Notes under the pieces: model-generated | What the model was told of the DNA's origin: nothing | Seen by the model: only the letters and a program-made list of their open reading frames with translations | Database searches by the model: none | In this document: positions 52,503 to 61,381 of the stretch, one piece after another | Numbering within the stretch: position 1 is the stretch's first letter | Layout of the letters: the number at the start of each line of letters is the position of its first letter | Assembly: GCA_963775575.1 (NCBI GenBank) | Contig: CAVZJG010000002.1 | Span: 2,046,001-2,110,000 of the forward strand | Origin: Roseiarcus sp963775575 | GTDB taxonomy: Bacteria; Pseudomonadota; Alphaproteobacteria; Rhizobiales; Beijerinckiaceae | Length of the DNA: 64,000 nucleotides | Direction of reading: 5' to 3' | Translations under genes and position numbers: made by a program

Positions 52503-53471
52503 TCAAGCCCTCTTCCGCCTCGCCAGGACGGCGACGAGGATGATCAGGCCCTTCAGGAATTGCTGGTAGTAAGACTCGACGTTGAAGAGGTTCAGGACGT
52601 TGTCGATCATCGCGAGCGCGAGCACGCCGCCGACCACCCCGACCACCGTGCCGGTGCCGCCGGCGAGGGTGCCACCGCCGATGACGACCGCCGCGATGGC
52701 GTCGAGTTCGTAGCCGACGCCGTAAGAAGGCTGGGCGATGCCGAGACGCGAGGCGAGCAGCACGCCGGCGACCGCCGCCAGAAATCCGCTCGCCCCGTAA
52801 GCGGCGAGGAGATGTCGCTGGACGTCGATGCCCGCGAGCCGCACGGCCTCCCGATTGACGCCGATCGCGTAGATCGCGCGGCCTGAGGTCGTGTGGTTGA
52901 GATAGAACCAGACAATCGGCACCGTGACCAGCAGCAGTAGCACCGGCACGGGCATCGGCCCGATGAAGCCTCCGCCGAGGAGAGAGCGGAACAGAGGATC
53001 GATCGGGTATTTGGGCGTCGCCGAATAGACGTAGAGCAGGCCGCGCAAACTGCCCATCGTCGCCAATGTCACGATGAACGGTTGCAGCCGGAACCGCGCG
53101 ACGAGGAAGCCGTTCAGCAGTCCGACGACCACCCCCATGATGAGGGCGACGAGGATCGCCAATGGAAACGGCATCTGCTCCTGCAGACCGGTCGCCAACA
53201 GCCCGGCGAAGGCGAGGATCGAACCGACCGAAAGGTCGATGCCGCCGGTCAGCACGACCATGAGCATGCCGAGGCTCAGAAAGCCGTTGGTGACAAGCTG
53301 CCGCGAGATGCTGACGATGTTGCGCGACGTGAGGAACGAGTCGGTCGCGACGCTGGCGAAAACGACGACCGCGAGGATGGCGACGGCGAAGCCGACGTTG
53401 GCCAAGTCGACGTGCGACCGGCGACTGGTCTTGGCTTCGGAGGCGGTTGCGCTGCGCGCGGCGGAGGTCAT
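52503..53471 (-). CDS. Sugar ABC transporter permease
   Basis: This 322-aa RbsC-type permease has about eight membrane segments. Family blocks are LTGGIDLSVGSILAFAGL (near 78), VARFRLQPFIVTLATMGSLRG (near 122), YAIGVNREAVRLAGIDV (near 200) and AAVVIGGGTLAGGTGTVVG (near 260). It pairs with the ATPase encoded 5 bp upstream and the binding protein encoded downstream. Confidence 0.9.
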   Translation of the reverse strand: MTSAARSATASEAKTSRRSHVDLANVGFAVAILAVVVFASVATDSFLTSRNIVSISRQLVTNGFLSLGMLMVVLTGGIDLSVGSILAFAGLLATGLQEQMPFPLAILVALIMGVVVGLLNGFLVARFRLQPFIVTLATMGSLRGLLYVYSATPKYPIDPLFRSLLGGGFIGPMPVPVLLLLVTVPIVWFYLNHTTSGRAIYAIGVNREAVRLAGIDVQRHLLAAYGASGFLAAVAGVLLASRLGIAQPSYGVGYELDAIAAVVIGGGTLAGGTGTVVGVVGGVLALAMIDNVLNLFNVESYYQQFLKGLIILVAVLARRKRA

Positions 53472-53476
53472 GGGGT

Positions 53477-54988
53477 CTAAGCCGTCTTCCGATCGAGTTC
53501 GACGCCGATCGCCAGGGCAAAGACTCGCTCCATGCTGAGTTCAGAGCGGTCGAGCGCGGCGACGATCCTCCCCGCACGCATGATCAGCAGGCGGTCGCTC
53601 ATGCCCAGCGCTTCCGGCATTTCCGACGAGATCAGTAAAATCGCCATCCCGGTGGCGGCGAGGTCCGCCATGATACGGTAAATCTCGAACTTCGTAGCGA
53701 CGTCGACCCCGCGCGTCGGTTCGTCGAAGATGAAAACGCGCGTGCGATCGAGCAGCAGCCACTTGGCGAGCACGACTTTCTGCTGGTTGCCGCCGCTGAG
53801 CTGGCGCGCCATGCGGTATACGCCGCGCGGACGCACCGCAAGCTCGTCGAGCTTCGCCTCGACGACCGTCTCCTGCCGCGCGCGGTTGAGCACGCCGCGC
53901 CAAGAAACGAGGTCCATCGAGGCCAGTCCGCCGTTGTCGAGAACGCTGAGGTCGAGCCCCAGGCCGTCGCGCTTGCGATCTTCGGTGACGAAGGCGACGC
54001 CGTTGGTGATCGCGTCCGCCGGACGCCTCATTTTGACCGGCGCGCCGTCGACGAGGATTTCGCCCGAAGTCGCGGGCGTTGCGCCGAACAAAGCGCGGGC
54101 GACGTCCGTTCGGCCGCTGCCGACGAGGCCGAACATGCCGACGATCTCGCCCGCGTGAACCGTGAGGCTCACGTCCTCGAACACGCCGGCGCGGCTGAGG
54201 TCGCGGCACTCGAGCAGGGCGGGGCCGGGGCGCGCGGCGCGATTCGGGTAGATCGCCGCCAGCGAGCGGCCGACCATGGCGCTGATCAGGCCGTTGCGGT
54301 CGATCTCGCGCGTCTTAGCGGTCAGAACCTTGACACTGTCCTTCAGCACCAAGACCTCGTCGGAAATCTCGAAGACCTCCTCGAGACGGTGCGAGACATA
54401 GAGGACGATGACGCCGGAGGCGGTGAGCTCGCGGATCTTGGCGAACAGCGTTTCAGCCTCACGCGCCGATAGCACCGAGGTCGGCTCGTCGAGGATCAGG
54501 ATCTTCGGCCGGCCGACGAGCGCCTTGGCGATTTCGACCACTTGCTGCTCGGACACGCTGAGCTCGGAGACAAGCGCGCGCGCGTCGATGCGGTCGAAGC
54601 CGAAATTCGCCAGTTCCCGTGTCGCCAGTTCGTTGGCCTGCGGCCAGTCGACCCACCATTTCGCGCTGCGGTGGGGCATCTTGCCGAGCAGGATGTTCTC
54701 GGCGACGCTGAGGTGGGGTAGGAGGCTCAGCTCCTGATAGACGGTGCGGATGCCGAGCTCGATCGCGTGGCGCGGGTCGCGAAGCGCGACCGCCTTGCCG
54801 TCGAGGGAAATCGACCCGGTGTCCGGCGGCGCCGCGCCGGCGAGGATCTTGATGAGCGTCGACTTTCCCGCGCCGTTCTCGCCGCACAAGGCGAGAACGC
54901 GCCCCGACTCGACGGCGAACGACACGGCGGCGAGCGCCGGATTGCCGTCGTAGGCCTTGCTGATGTTGGCGACGCTCAACGCGACCAT
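53477..54988 (-). CDS. Sugar ABC transporter ATP-binding protein
   Basis: This 503-aa double-cassette ATPase has a first domain with Walker A GENGAGKST (near 40), QELSLLP, signature LSVSEQQ and ILDEPTSVL. The second has the family-typical degenerate P-loop GLVGSGRTD, then LSGGNQQKVVLAKWLL and FIFDEPTRGVDV. The start is ATG 54988, immediately after the aldehyde dehydrogenase stop at 54993; a TTG at 55006 would overlap that gene without a better ribosome site. It energises the second sugar importer. Confidence 0.9.
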   Translation of the reverse strand: MVALSVANISKAYDGNPALAAVSFAVESGRVLALCGENGAGKSTLIKILAGAAPPDTGSISLDGKAVALRDPRHAIELGIRTVYQELSLLPHLSVAENILLGKMPHRSAKWWVDWPQANELATRELANFGFDRIDARALVSELSVSEQQVVEIAKALVGRPKILILDEPTSVLSAREAETLFAKIRELTASGVIVLYVSHRLEEVFEISDEVLVLKDSVKVLTAKTREIDRNGLISAMVGRSLAAIYPNRAARPGPALLECRDLSRAGVFEDVSLTVHAGEIVGMFGLVGSGRTDVARALFGATPATSGEILVDGAPVKMRRPADAITNGVAFVTEDRKRDGLGLDLSVLDNGGLASMDLVSWRGVLNRARQETVVEAKLDELAVRPRGVYRMARQLSGGNQQKVVLAKWLLLDRTRVFIFDEPTRGVDVATKFEIYRIMADLAATGMAILLISSEMPEALGMSDRLLIMRAGRIVAALDRSELSMERVFALAIGVELDRKTA

Positions 54989-54992
54989 GGGA

Positions 54993-56435
54993 TCAGGACT
55001 CGCCAAAGACGTTGTTCAGAAGCAGCGTCTTCTGCTCGGTCATATCGAGCAGGGTTTCGTGAATGCCTTCCCGCGTGTTGCCGCTCATCTTCGCGCCGCC
55101 GAAGGGGAGGTTCTCGACCCGGATCGCGGTCGAGTGGTTGACGACCACGGTCCCGACCTCGAGCGTGCGGAAGGCCTCCATGATGCGGCCGACGTCACGC
55201 GTGTAAATCGCCGCCTGCAGGCCGTAGGGGCTGTCGTTGGCGAGCGCGAGCGCTTCGTCGAATCGCGTGAAAGGGGTGACCGACAACACCGGGCCGAAAA
55301 TCTCCTCGGCGAAGGCGTCCATGCCGGGGCGCACTCCCGTGAGAATGGTCGGCTCGAAAAAGTTGCCCTTGCGTTTGCCGCCGGCGAGGATTTTAGCGCC
55401 GTCTTCAACCGCTTTCGTCACCTGCTCCTCGACGCGGCGCGCGGCGCGCTCGGTGATCAGCGGACCGACGTCGGTGTCGTCGTTCAGCGGATCGCCGAGC
55501 CGCAGCGTCTTTGTTTTCGCCACGAGGCGAGCGAGCAGATCGTCATAGATGGCGCGATCAGCCAGCACGCGCTTGACTGCGCAACAGATTTGCCCGTTGC
55601 CGCTGGTGAACCGGCCCGAGATGAGGTCGGCAGCAACCGCATTGGCGTCGGCGTCGGCGCAGACGATGGTCGCATCGTTGCCGCCAAGCTCAAGATGCAC
55701 CTTCTTCAGCGTATCGGCGGCGTCCTTGAGAATCTGTCGTCCGGCGGCCGTGCTGCCGGTTATCGTCACCATCTGCACGCCCTCGGCGCGAACCAGCGCC
55801 GCGCCCACCACTTCGCCGGCCCCGGTTACGAGCTGGTGCGCCGCTTTGGGCAGACCCGCCGCTTCCATTATTTCGGCGATGCGCATGATGGTCAGCGGGC
55901 ATGCCGACGGCGGCTTGGTGATGACCGCGTTGCCGGCGGCAAGCGCGCCCGCCGCTTTGTGCGACCACAGTTCGGCCGGATAGTTGAAGGGCGCGATCGC
56001 GGCGACGACTCCGAGCGGCTGACGCATGGTGATGGCGAGTGACCGCTCGAGTCCCGGCACGGAGTCGAGCGGCGTGACCTTGCCGAATATGCGTTTGGCC
56101 TCTTCGGCGTAGCCGCGCCAGATGCGGATGGCCGCTCCGATTTCGCCGAGCGTCTCGCGCCGTGTCTTGCCGTTTTCCTCAGCGAGCAGGCGGGCGAGCG
56201 AGTCCCGCTCGCGCTCGATCGCGTCGGCGACCCGCAGCAAGATCGCGCAACGCTCGTGCGCGGGCACGGCGGCGATTCGCTTTTTGCCTTGTTGAGCGGC
56301 TGCGACCGCGCGCTCGACGTCATCAGGGCCACCCCGCGGCACGCTATCCAATCGCGCTCCGTTGGCTGGATTGACGATCTCGTCAACTGCGCCACTCGCC
56401 GCGCCGACCCAAGCGCCGTCAATCAGCATTTTCAC
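54993..56435 (-). CDS. NAD(P)-dependent aldehyde dehydrogenase
   Basis: This 480-aa aldehyde dehydrogenase has the cofactor site FNYPAELWSHK, with the conserved Asn (near 150). GSTAAGR is near 228, the catalytic Glu is in LELGGND (near 250) and the nucleophile Cys284 in GQICC. It ends with the expected FGGAKMSGNTREG motif. It resembles lactaldehyde/succinate-semialdehyde-type enzymes and should oxidise an aldehyde from sugar breakdown, such as glycolaldehyde or lactaldehyde. It is the first gene of the operon with the second ABC importer and is divergent from the IclR regulator. Confidence 0.88.
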   Translation of the reverse strand: MKMLIDGAWVGAASGAVDEIVNPANGARLDSVPRGGPDDVERAVAAAQQGKKRIAAVPAHERCAILLRVADAIERERDSLARLLAEENGKTRRETLGEIGAAIRIWRGYAEEAKRIFGKVTPLDSVPGLERSLAITMRQPLGVVAAIAPFNYPAELWSHKAAGALAAGNAVITKPPSACPLTIMRIAEIMEAAGLPKAAHQLVTGAGEVVGAALVRAEGVQMVTITGSTAAGRQILKDAADTLKKVHLELGGNDATIVCADADANAVAADLISGRFTSGNGQICCAVKRVLADRAIYDDLLARLVAKTKTLRLGDPLNDDTDVGPLITERAARRVEEQVTKAVEDGAKILAGGKRKGNFFEPTILTGVRPGMDAFAEEIFGPVLSVTPFTRFDEALALANDSPYGLQAAIYTRDVGRIMEAFRTLEVGTVVVNHSTAIRVENLPFGGAKMSGNTREGIHETLLDMTEQKTLLLNNVFGES

Positions 56436-56581
56436 GGCTTCCCTCTCCCCTCCTGGCGGGCATTGCCGGCCATTCCGGGTCGGTCACTAATGCAAATATC
56501 GCACTACGTCAACGAATATTGCGCTTGTTTTTCTAGGCGCATATATTATACGAATAACGCACATCGAATCGTGAGGGGACG
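56436..56581. promoter_or_regulatory. Divergent control region with repeated AT-rich motifs
   Basis: This is a 146-bp gap between the aldehyde dehydrogenase and IclR genes. Three related motifs occur in direct orientation: GCAAATATCGCAC (56492-56504), CGAATATTGCGC (56513-56524) and CGAATAACGCAC (56551-56562), offset by 20 and 38 bp. They are good candidates for regulator binding sites. An AT-rich box 'catatattata' (about 56540-56550) may be a -10 region. Confidence 0.45.
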
Positions 56582-57343
56582 ATGCTGGATTCGAACAAGA
56601 GCTCGACCGCCATGCGCGCTCTCGAGGTCATGGAGATTCTCGCTGAAGCAGGACACCCGGTGTCGGTGGCCGAGGTCGCAGAAGGCATCCGCGCCGATCG
56701 CAGCACCGCCTACCGAATGCTGATGACGCTGCACGCCGCCGGCTATGTGAAGCGCGACGCGTCGCAGAAGAACTACCAGCTCGGCTACAAGCTGTTGTCG
56801 TTGTCGCGACGTCTTCTTAACGGCAACGACCGCGCCGATCTGATCAATGAGATCTTGCGCCAAATGGCTGACCGGAGCGGAGAGACCGTCCATTATTGCG
56901 TCCTCGATCGCGACGCGACGGTGTTGGTTTACCGGGCGAAAGGAACCCAATTGGTCGCGGTCGATTTCCAGATCGGGGATCGCTCGCCCCTTCACTGCAC
57001 CTCGATCGGCAAGGCGCTGCTCGCCTATCAGGACGCGCGTGCGATCGACGAAGTGATCAGCCGGGGTCTGCCGCGAATCGCGGTCAACACGATCGTCGAC
57101 CCGGACAAATTGCGCGCGGAGCTTCGCAACGTGCGCGCCCAGGGTTTCGCGCGCGACGACCGGGAGTTCCACGACGATATGCGTTGCGTCGCCGCGCCAG
57201 TGTTCGAAAAGGATGGATCCTGCCAATCCGGCATCAGCTTCTCGGGGCCGAGCTCGCGCTACACCAACGCGAAGCTCGAGGAATTGCGCGACGTCGCGCT
57301 CGAAGGCGCGCGCGAACTCTCTCTCGGGCTCAAACGCGCCTAG
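56582..57343 (+). CDS. IclR-family transcriptional regulator
   Basis: This 253-aa protein has an N-terminal winged helix (SSTAMRALEVMEILAEAGHP, VAEVAEGIRADRSTAYRMLMTL) and the IclR effector domain from about 80 (YCVLDRDATVLVYRAKG, SPLHCTSIGKALLAY, GFARDDREFHDDMRCVAAPVF). IclR proteins bind small organic acids or sugars and control divergent catabolic operons. Its position opposite the aldehyde dehydrogenase/ABC operon makes that operon the likely target, together with its own gene. Length and motifs are complete. Confidence 0.9.
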   Translation: MLDSNKSSTAMRALEVMEILAEAGHPVSVAEVAEGIRADRSTAYRMLMTLHAAGYVKRDASQKNYQLGYKLLSLSRRLLNGNDRADLINEILRQMADRSGETVHYCVLDRDATVLVYRAKGTQLVAVDFQIGDRSPLHCTSIGKALLAYQDARAIDEVISRGLPRIAVNTIVDPDKLRAELRNVRAQGFARDDREFHDDMRCVAAPVFEKDGSCQSGISFSGPSSRYTNAKLEELRDVALEGARELSLGLKRA

Positions 57344-57370
57344 CCAGCAGCATGGGAGCTGACCCGATAG

Positions 57371-57796
57371 GCTCATAACAGCGGGACAAAACGCGGCTCG
57401 GGCGCGCTGACGACAGAAAGGCCTCGGACCCGCAGCGAGGAGCTCCTCGAACTCGACGTTCTCGCCTATTTCGCCGCCAGAGTTTCCAAGCTCAAACGTC
57501 CGCTTGATAATTTTGGAAACTACTGGCTCGTCCCCGAGATACGCGCTTGGTCGCGCGAGCGCCGCGCCGCCGCCGAGCTGGCGACCTCGCGCGTCGCCGC
57601 AGCGCCCCGCCCCGAACGGAAGTTCATCGCCGAAGACTCCCCAGATTGGCCGCGCGCCGTCGCGCTGTGGCGCCGCGAGCACCACGAAAACATCGGGCCG
57701 CCGATGACCGTCCACAAAGGGCGCGAGGGCTGGTATTTCCCCGTCGCGCTGCCCGCCGCCGACGAAGGCGGCAAGCCGAGCGAGGCCGCCGAATGA
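57371..57796 (+). pseudogene. Island/phage-type orphan frame lacking a start codon
   Basis: The frame is open from a stop at 57368 to TGA at 57794-57796 and shows real-protein composition: LLELDVLAYFAARVSKLKRP, DNFGNYWLVPEIRAWSRER, EDSPDWPRAVALWRREH, ending GWYFPVALPAADEGG. No ATG, GTG or TTG lies before the conserved-looking part; only CTG is available. It precedes the helix-turn-helix-like gene and integrase. It is probably a 5'-truncated island gene, or uses a non-standard start. Family unknown. Confidence 0.45.
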
Positions 57797-57851
57797 GCCG
57801 CCGCGCCGTCGCTTTCCGACGATATCCGATCTCAAGGAACGGGTGCCGATA

Positions 57852-58142
57852 ATGATGCGCACGGCTTCCTCAATTCGTCTTCGGGTCGACCCCCGCGACG
57901 TGCCGGCCGACAAGGCCGCGCGGCGTCTCGGCTTGACGTTGGCGGGTTTCGAGGAAGTCAAGGAGCGGCTGTTCGCGCACGGCTTTCCTCGGCCGGACCC
58001 CGACACTGGCCTTTACGACCTCAAGGCGATTGACGATTGGATGGACCGACGCTCGGGCTTGACTTCGAATACTGCGGCGCGGGATGCTTCGACCGTCGTC
58101 AAGGCCCGGTTGGAGGCGATGCGTGGCGGCGAGGCGGGCTAG
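57852..58142 (+). CDS. Small protein upstream of integrase (AlpA/excisionase-like)
   Basis: This protein of about 96 aa contains IRLRVDPRDVPADKAARRLGL, a helix-turn-helix-like segment (LTLAGFEEVKERLFAHGFP) and YDLKAIDDWMDRRSGL. The pattern of a helix-turn-helix followed by 'DLxAIDxW' is that of AlpA/MerR-like proteins encoded just before tyrosine integrases in Rhizobiales islands and phages. It may act as a directionality factor or integrase regulator. ATG 57852 or 57855 is the likely start. It ends 4 bp before the integrase start codon, so the two are probably co-transcribed. Confidence 0.65.
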   Translation: MMRTASSIRLRVDPRDVPADKAARRLGLTLAGFEEVKERLFAHGFPRPDPDTGLYDLKAIDDWMDRRSGLTSNTAARDASTVVKARLEAMRGGEAG

Positions 58143-58146
58143 CCCC

Positions 58147-59299
58147 TTGAAAATTCCCTACACGTCGGTCCGCAAGGGCAAGCGCTACTTCGAACCGCGC
58201 GGGCGCATGCTCGAGCATGGCTTCACGGCGAAGCCCTTGGGGCCAGACGACGAACGCGCGCGCCGCGCCGCCTGGGCGCTGCTCGAAGATTGGATCGCCA
58301 TCCGCGACGGGCGCGCGCCGCCCGCGGCCAAGCTGCCGCCCAAGGAAGCGGCGACGATCGCCAAGGCCTATCCCGCGCGGGTCGATCGGCGAGGCCTGGC
58401 AAGAGTGGATCACGACCGGCGAATGGCGCGCGCTGGCCAATTCGACGCGGACCAAAATTTGGTGGCCCGCATGGCAAAAGCGGATCGAGCCGACCTTCGT
58501 CGATTGTGCGCCGGACACGGTGACGATGGACATGTTATCGGACTGGCGCGCGCGGATCGAGGAAGTGTCCGGTCTCGACGCCGCGCACAAGGCGCTCAAG
58601 GTTTGGCGGGCCTTTTGGCGCGTGATGCAGGCGCTGCGCTACACGCAACTGAGCGACCCCTCGGCCAAGGTCCGCAACCGCCAGCCGGCCGCGAGGGATC
58701 AACGCTACACGCACGGCGAGGCGATGCAGCGCGCCAAGGCGGCGTGGCGTCTCAGCTATCGTGGCCTCGCCTGCATCATCGTCGTCGCGTGGGATGCGGG
58801 TTTCTCGCCCAAAGATGCGCGCACGTTGCGCCGGCGGCACTTGCGGACCGACCCCGAGACTGCGCGCATCGTTTTCGACAAATCGAGCGAAGGCCGCGCC
58901 AAGACGGGTGTCGCGGTCATCGGAACGTTGTCGAAGTTCGGCGATTGGCTGGTGCGGCGCTACCTCGCCGACTTCGGCGCGGATCACGCGCCGGAGTCGA
59001 TCCTCTTTCGGAAGCGCACCGGCGTCCCCTACGGCGAGTCGCGCCTGGGCGGCGACTTCGCGGCGGTGCGCGCCGCGGCGTTTCCCGGCGATCTGCGCCA
59101 GCTTCGCGACATGCGCCGATCTGGCGTGATGGAAGCGTTCGCCGGCGGCGGCGACGCGCGCGCCGTTTCGGAGAAGTTCGGTAACTCGATCGACCGATCG
59201 AGCTTGCTCTTCAAGACCTATAATCCGGTCGACCTCCAGAAGGTCCGCCAGACCGACGCCGCGCGCCTTGAGGGACGGCGCCGACGGAACAAATCCTGA
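58147..59299 (+). pseudogene. int: Island integrase (divergent tyrosine recombinase), one-base frameshift
   Basis: The gene starts at TTG 58147 (KIPYTSVRKGKRYFEPRGRM) and reads to about 58380 in one frame. It then continues one base over as GSIGEAWQEWITTGEWRAL to the stop at 59299. Together the two parts make a protein of about 384 aa typical of Rhizobiales island integrases. They have a core-binding segment (TMDMLSDWRARIEEVSG), AWDAGFSPKDARTL in the box I region and a C-terminal RRSGVMEAFAGG...YNPVDLQKVR block. It reads toward tRNA-Gly and ends 60 bp before the attachment site. The single-base shift would prevent normal translation unless it is a sequencing error or programmed. Confidence 0.72.
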
Positions 59300-59358
59300 C
59301 TTTCATTCCGAATTTCTCAGCCGCATTCGGAATCGCACTTTTCTAAGTGATTGAAAAC

Positions 59359-59399
59359 ATTGGAGCGGGTGAAGGGAATCGAACCCTCGTATTCAGCTT
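59359..59399. repeat. Island right attachment site within tRNA-Gly
   Basis: This is the 41-bp perfect copy of 21624-21664. It covers the CCA end, T-arm, variable region and half of the anticodon arm of the intact tRNA-Gly, as expected for integration into a tRNA 3' end. Confidence 0.92.
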
Positions 59400-59434
59400 G
59401 GAAGGCTGCTGCTCTGCCATTGAGCTACACCCGC
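59361..59434 (-). tRNA. tRNA-Gly (anticodon TCC)
   Basis: Read on the minus strand, the 74 nt begin GCGGGTG and end CACCCGC-T-CCA, giving a 7-bp acceptor stem with encoded CCA. A D-arm with GCTC/GAGC, an anticodon loop CTTCCAA (anticodon TCC) and a T-arm with GGTTCGATTCC are present. It is complete and should read GGA (and GGG) codons. Its 3' half is duplicated at the far end of the island. Confidence 0.95.
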
Positions 59435-59676
59435 TTCTTTTCGATCGGCCCTCTCCTTCGGACGACGCCGCTCGGGCCGATTCATCGCAATCCGACGGAC
59501 GAGAGTCAATCGGCGGCGACGCGTCGAGAGTTCCAGACTCGGGTCGAAGCCCTCGACGGGCGAGCGCGGCCGTTTCCTCGCCGCGCTGCGCCGCTGCCGG
59601 GAATCGCCCTCGCGGTGACACGGCGGCGCGCGGCGGCTAGAACGCGGGCGACCACACCCTTGACGAGCCCCGTCCC

Positions 59677-60432
59677 TTGTCCCCTGTCCCCGCCGCCATC
59701 GAAGCGCGTGCGCTCGCCAAGCATTTTGGCGCGACGACCGCCGTCGACGCGATCTCGTTCGCCATCGCGACCGGCTCGATCACCGGCCTGCTCGGCAGCA
59801 ACGGCGCCGGCAAGACCACCACGATCGGCATGATCTTGGGGCTCATCGCGCCGACCTCGGGCGCAGTCAGCGTGTTCGGCGTCGACATGGCGCGCGACCG
59901 CTATCGCGTTCTCGGGCGCATGAACTTCGAGAGCCCCTACGTCGACATGCCGCATCGCCTCACGGTGCGCCAGAACCTCCGCGTATTCGGCCGCCTCTAC
60001 GGCGTCGAAAACTTGTCTCGGCGCATCGACGAACTCGCCGAAAGCCTCGCGCTCGGCGTCTTTCTCGATCGGCCCGCCGGCAGCCTCTCGGCCGGGCAGA
60101 AGACGCGCGTCGCGCTGGCCAAGGCGCTGATCAACGAGCCCGAACTCCTGCTGCTCGACGAGCCGACCGCCTCGCTCGATCCGGACGCCGCGGACTGGGT
60201 TCGCTCGCGCCTCGAGGACTATCGGGGCAGGCTGGGCGCGACGATCCTGCTCGCCTCGCACAACATGGGCGAGGTCGAGCGCCTGTGCGAGCGCGTCATC
60301 ATGCTGAAAGAGGGCCGCATCGTCGACGACGGCTCGCCGAGGGACCTGATCGCGCGCTACGGCCGCGAGAGTCTCGAAGAGGTGTTCCTCGACGTCGCGC
60401 GCGGCGCCGAATGGCGGGAGCGGTCGGCATGA
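59677..60432 (+). CDS. ABC-2-type exporter ATP-binding protein
   Basis: This 251-aa ATPase has Walker A GSNGAGKTT (near 46), signature LSAGQKTR (near 140), Walker B LLLLDEPTASLDPD (near 160) and the switch His in LLASHNM (near 192). The layout fits drug/polysaccharide-type ABC-2 exporters. A TTG at 59677 is the likely start; no ATG is available before the conserved ATPase domain. Its last four bases overlap the start of the permease gene. The cargo cannot be predicted. Confidence 0.85.
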   Translation: MSPVPAAIEARALAKHFGATTAVDAISFAIATGSITGLLGSNGAGKTTTIGMILGLIAPTSGAVSVFGVDMARDRYRVLGRMNFESPYVDMPHRLTVRQNLRVFGRLYGVENLSRRIDELAESLALGVFLDRPAGSLSAGQKTRVALAKALINEPELLLLDEPTASLDPDAADWVRSRLEDYRGRLGATILLASHNMGEVERLCERVIMLKEGRIVDDGSPRDLIARYGRESLEEVFLDVARGAEWRERSA

Positions 60433-61259
60433 GCGGCGCGAACCCCGACTTTTCGCTCGCCCGCGTCGGCGCCATGGTGATGCGCTATCTCTATCTCATG
60501 CGCTCGTCGTGGCCGCGCCTCGCCGATCTCATCTATTGGCCGGCGGTGCAGATGATGACCTGGGGCTTTCTGCAGACCTACATCCGCGCGCAGTCGCAGG
60601 CGGCGGACATGTCGGGCCGCATGGCGGTCGCCGGCGGCACGCTGATCGGCGCGCTGCTGCTGTGGGACACGCTGTTTCGCGCCCAACTCGGCTTCTCGGT
60701 CTCGTTCCTGGAGGAGATGTGGTCGCGCAACATCGGCAATCTGCTCATCAGCCCCTTGAGGCCGATCGAACTCGTCGCCGCGCTGATGACGATGAGCGTG
60801 ATCCGCCTCGCGATCGGCCTCGTGCCGGCGGCCTTCCTCGCGCTGTGGTTCTTCGGCTTCAACCTGTGGGGATTGGGCCTCGGGCTCGTCGGTTTCTTCA
60901 TCAATCTGGCGCTGACCAGTTGGGCGATCGGCCTCGTCGTCGCCGGGCTGGTGCTGCGCAACGGCATGGGGGCGGAGGGCATCGCGTGGTCGATCCTGTT
61001 CTTCTTCCTGCCGTTCGCCTGCGTCTACTATCCGGTTTCGGCCCTGCCGGAATGGCTGCAAGGCTTCGCCTGGTGTCTGCCGCCGACCTATGTATTCGAG
61101 GGCTTGCGCGCCGCGATCGTCGCCCACGCGTTTCGCGCCGATCTGATGCTCGAGGCTCTGGCGATCAACGCCGGGCTGCTGGCGGCGGGCGGAGCGACCT
61201 TCCTGGCGCTGCTGCGCAGCGCGCGAAAAGCCGGTTCGCTATTGCAAATGGGCGAATGA
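60429..61259 (+). CDS. ABC-2-type exporter permease
   Basis: This 276-aa inner-membrane protein has six hydrophobic segments (about 50-75, 90-110, 130-160, 165-195, 200-220, 240-265). The ABC-2 loop includes GNLLISPLRPIEL (near 98-110) and FFLPFACVYYPVSALPEWLQ (near 192-212). It starts at ATG 60429, overlapping the ATPase stop by 4 bp, and forms a two-protein exporter with it. It lies in the resident chromosome next to tRNA-Gly. Confidence 0.87.
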   Translation: MSGANPDFSLARVGAMVMRYLYLMRSSWPRLADLIYWPAVQMMTWGFLQTYIRAQSQAADMSGRMAVAGGTLIGALLLWDTLFRAQLGFSVSFLEEMWSRNIGNLLISPLRPIELVAALMTMSVIRLAIGLVPAAFLALWFFGFNLWGLGLGLVGFFINLALTSWAIGLVVAGLVLRNGMGAEGIAWSILFFFLPFACVYYPVSALPEWLQGFAWCLPPTYVFEGLRAAIVAHAFRADLMLEALAINAGLLAAGGATFLALLRSARKAGSLLQMGE

Positions 61260-61381
61260 GCGGGCGCGGCGACGGTTCGCCTCGCATAGACTCGATTCAC
61301 CTCGTTTTCGAGACTTCGAGCGACCACCGCCCGCCGCCGGTGTATTTTCTTGGAAAGCCGGGGATGCGAGGGCGGTCGAAA

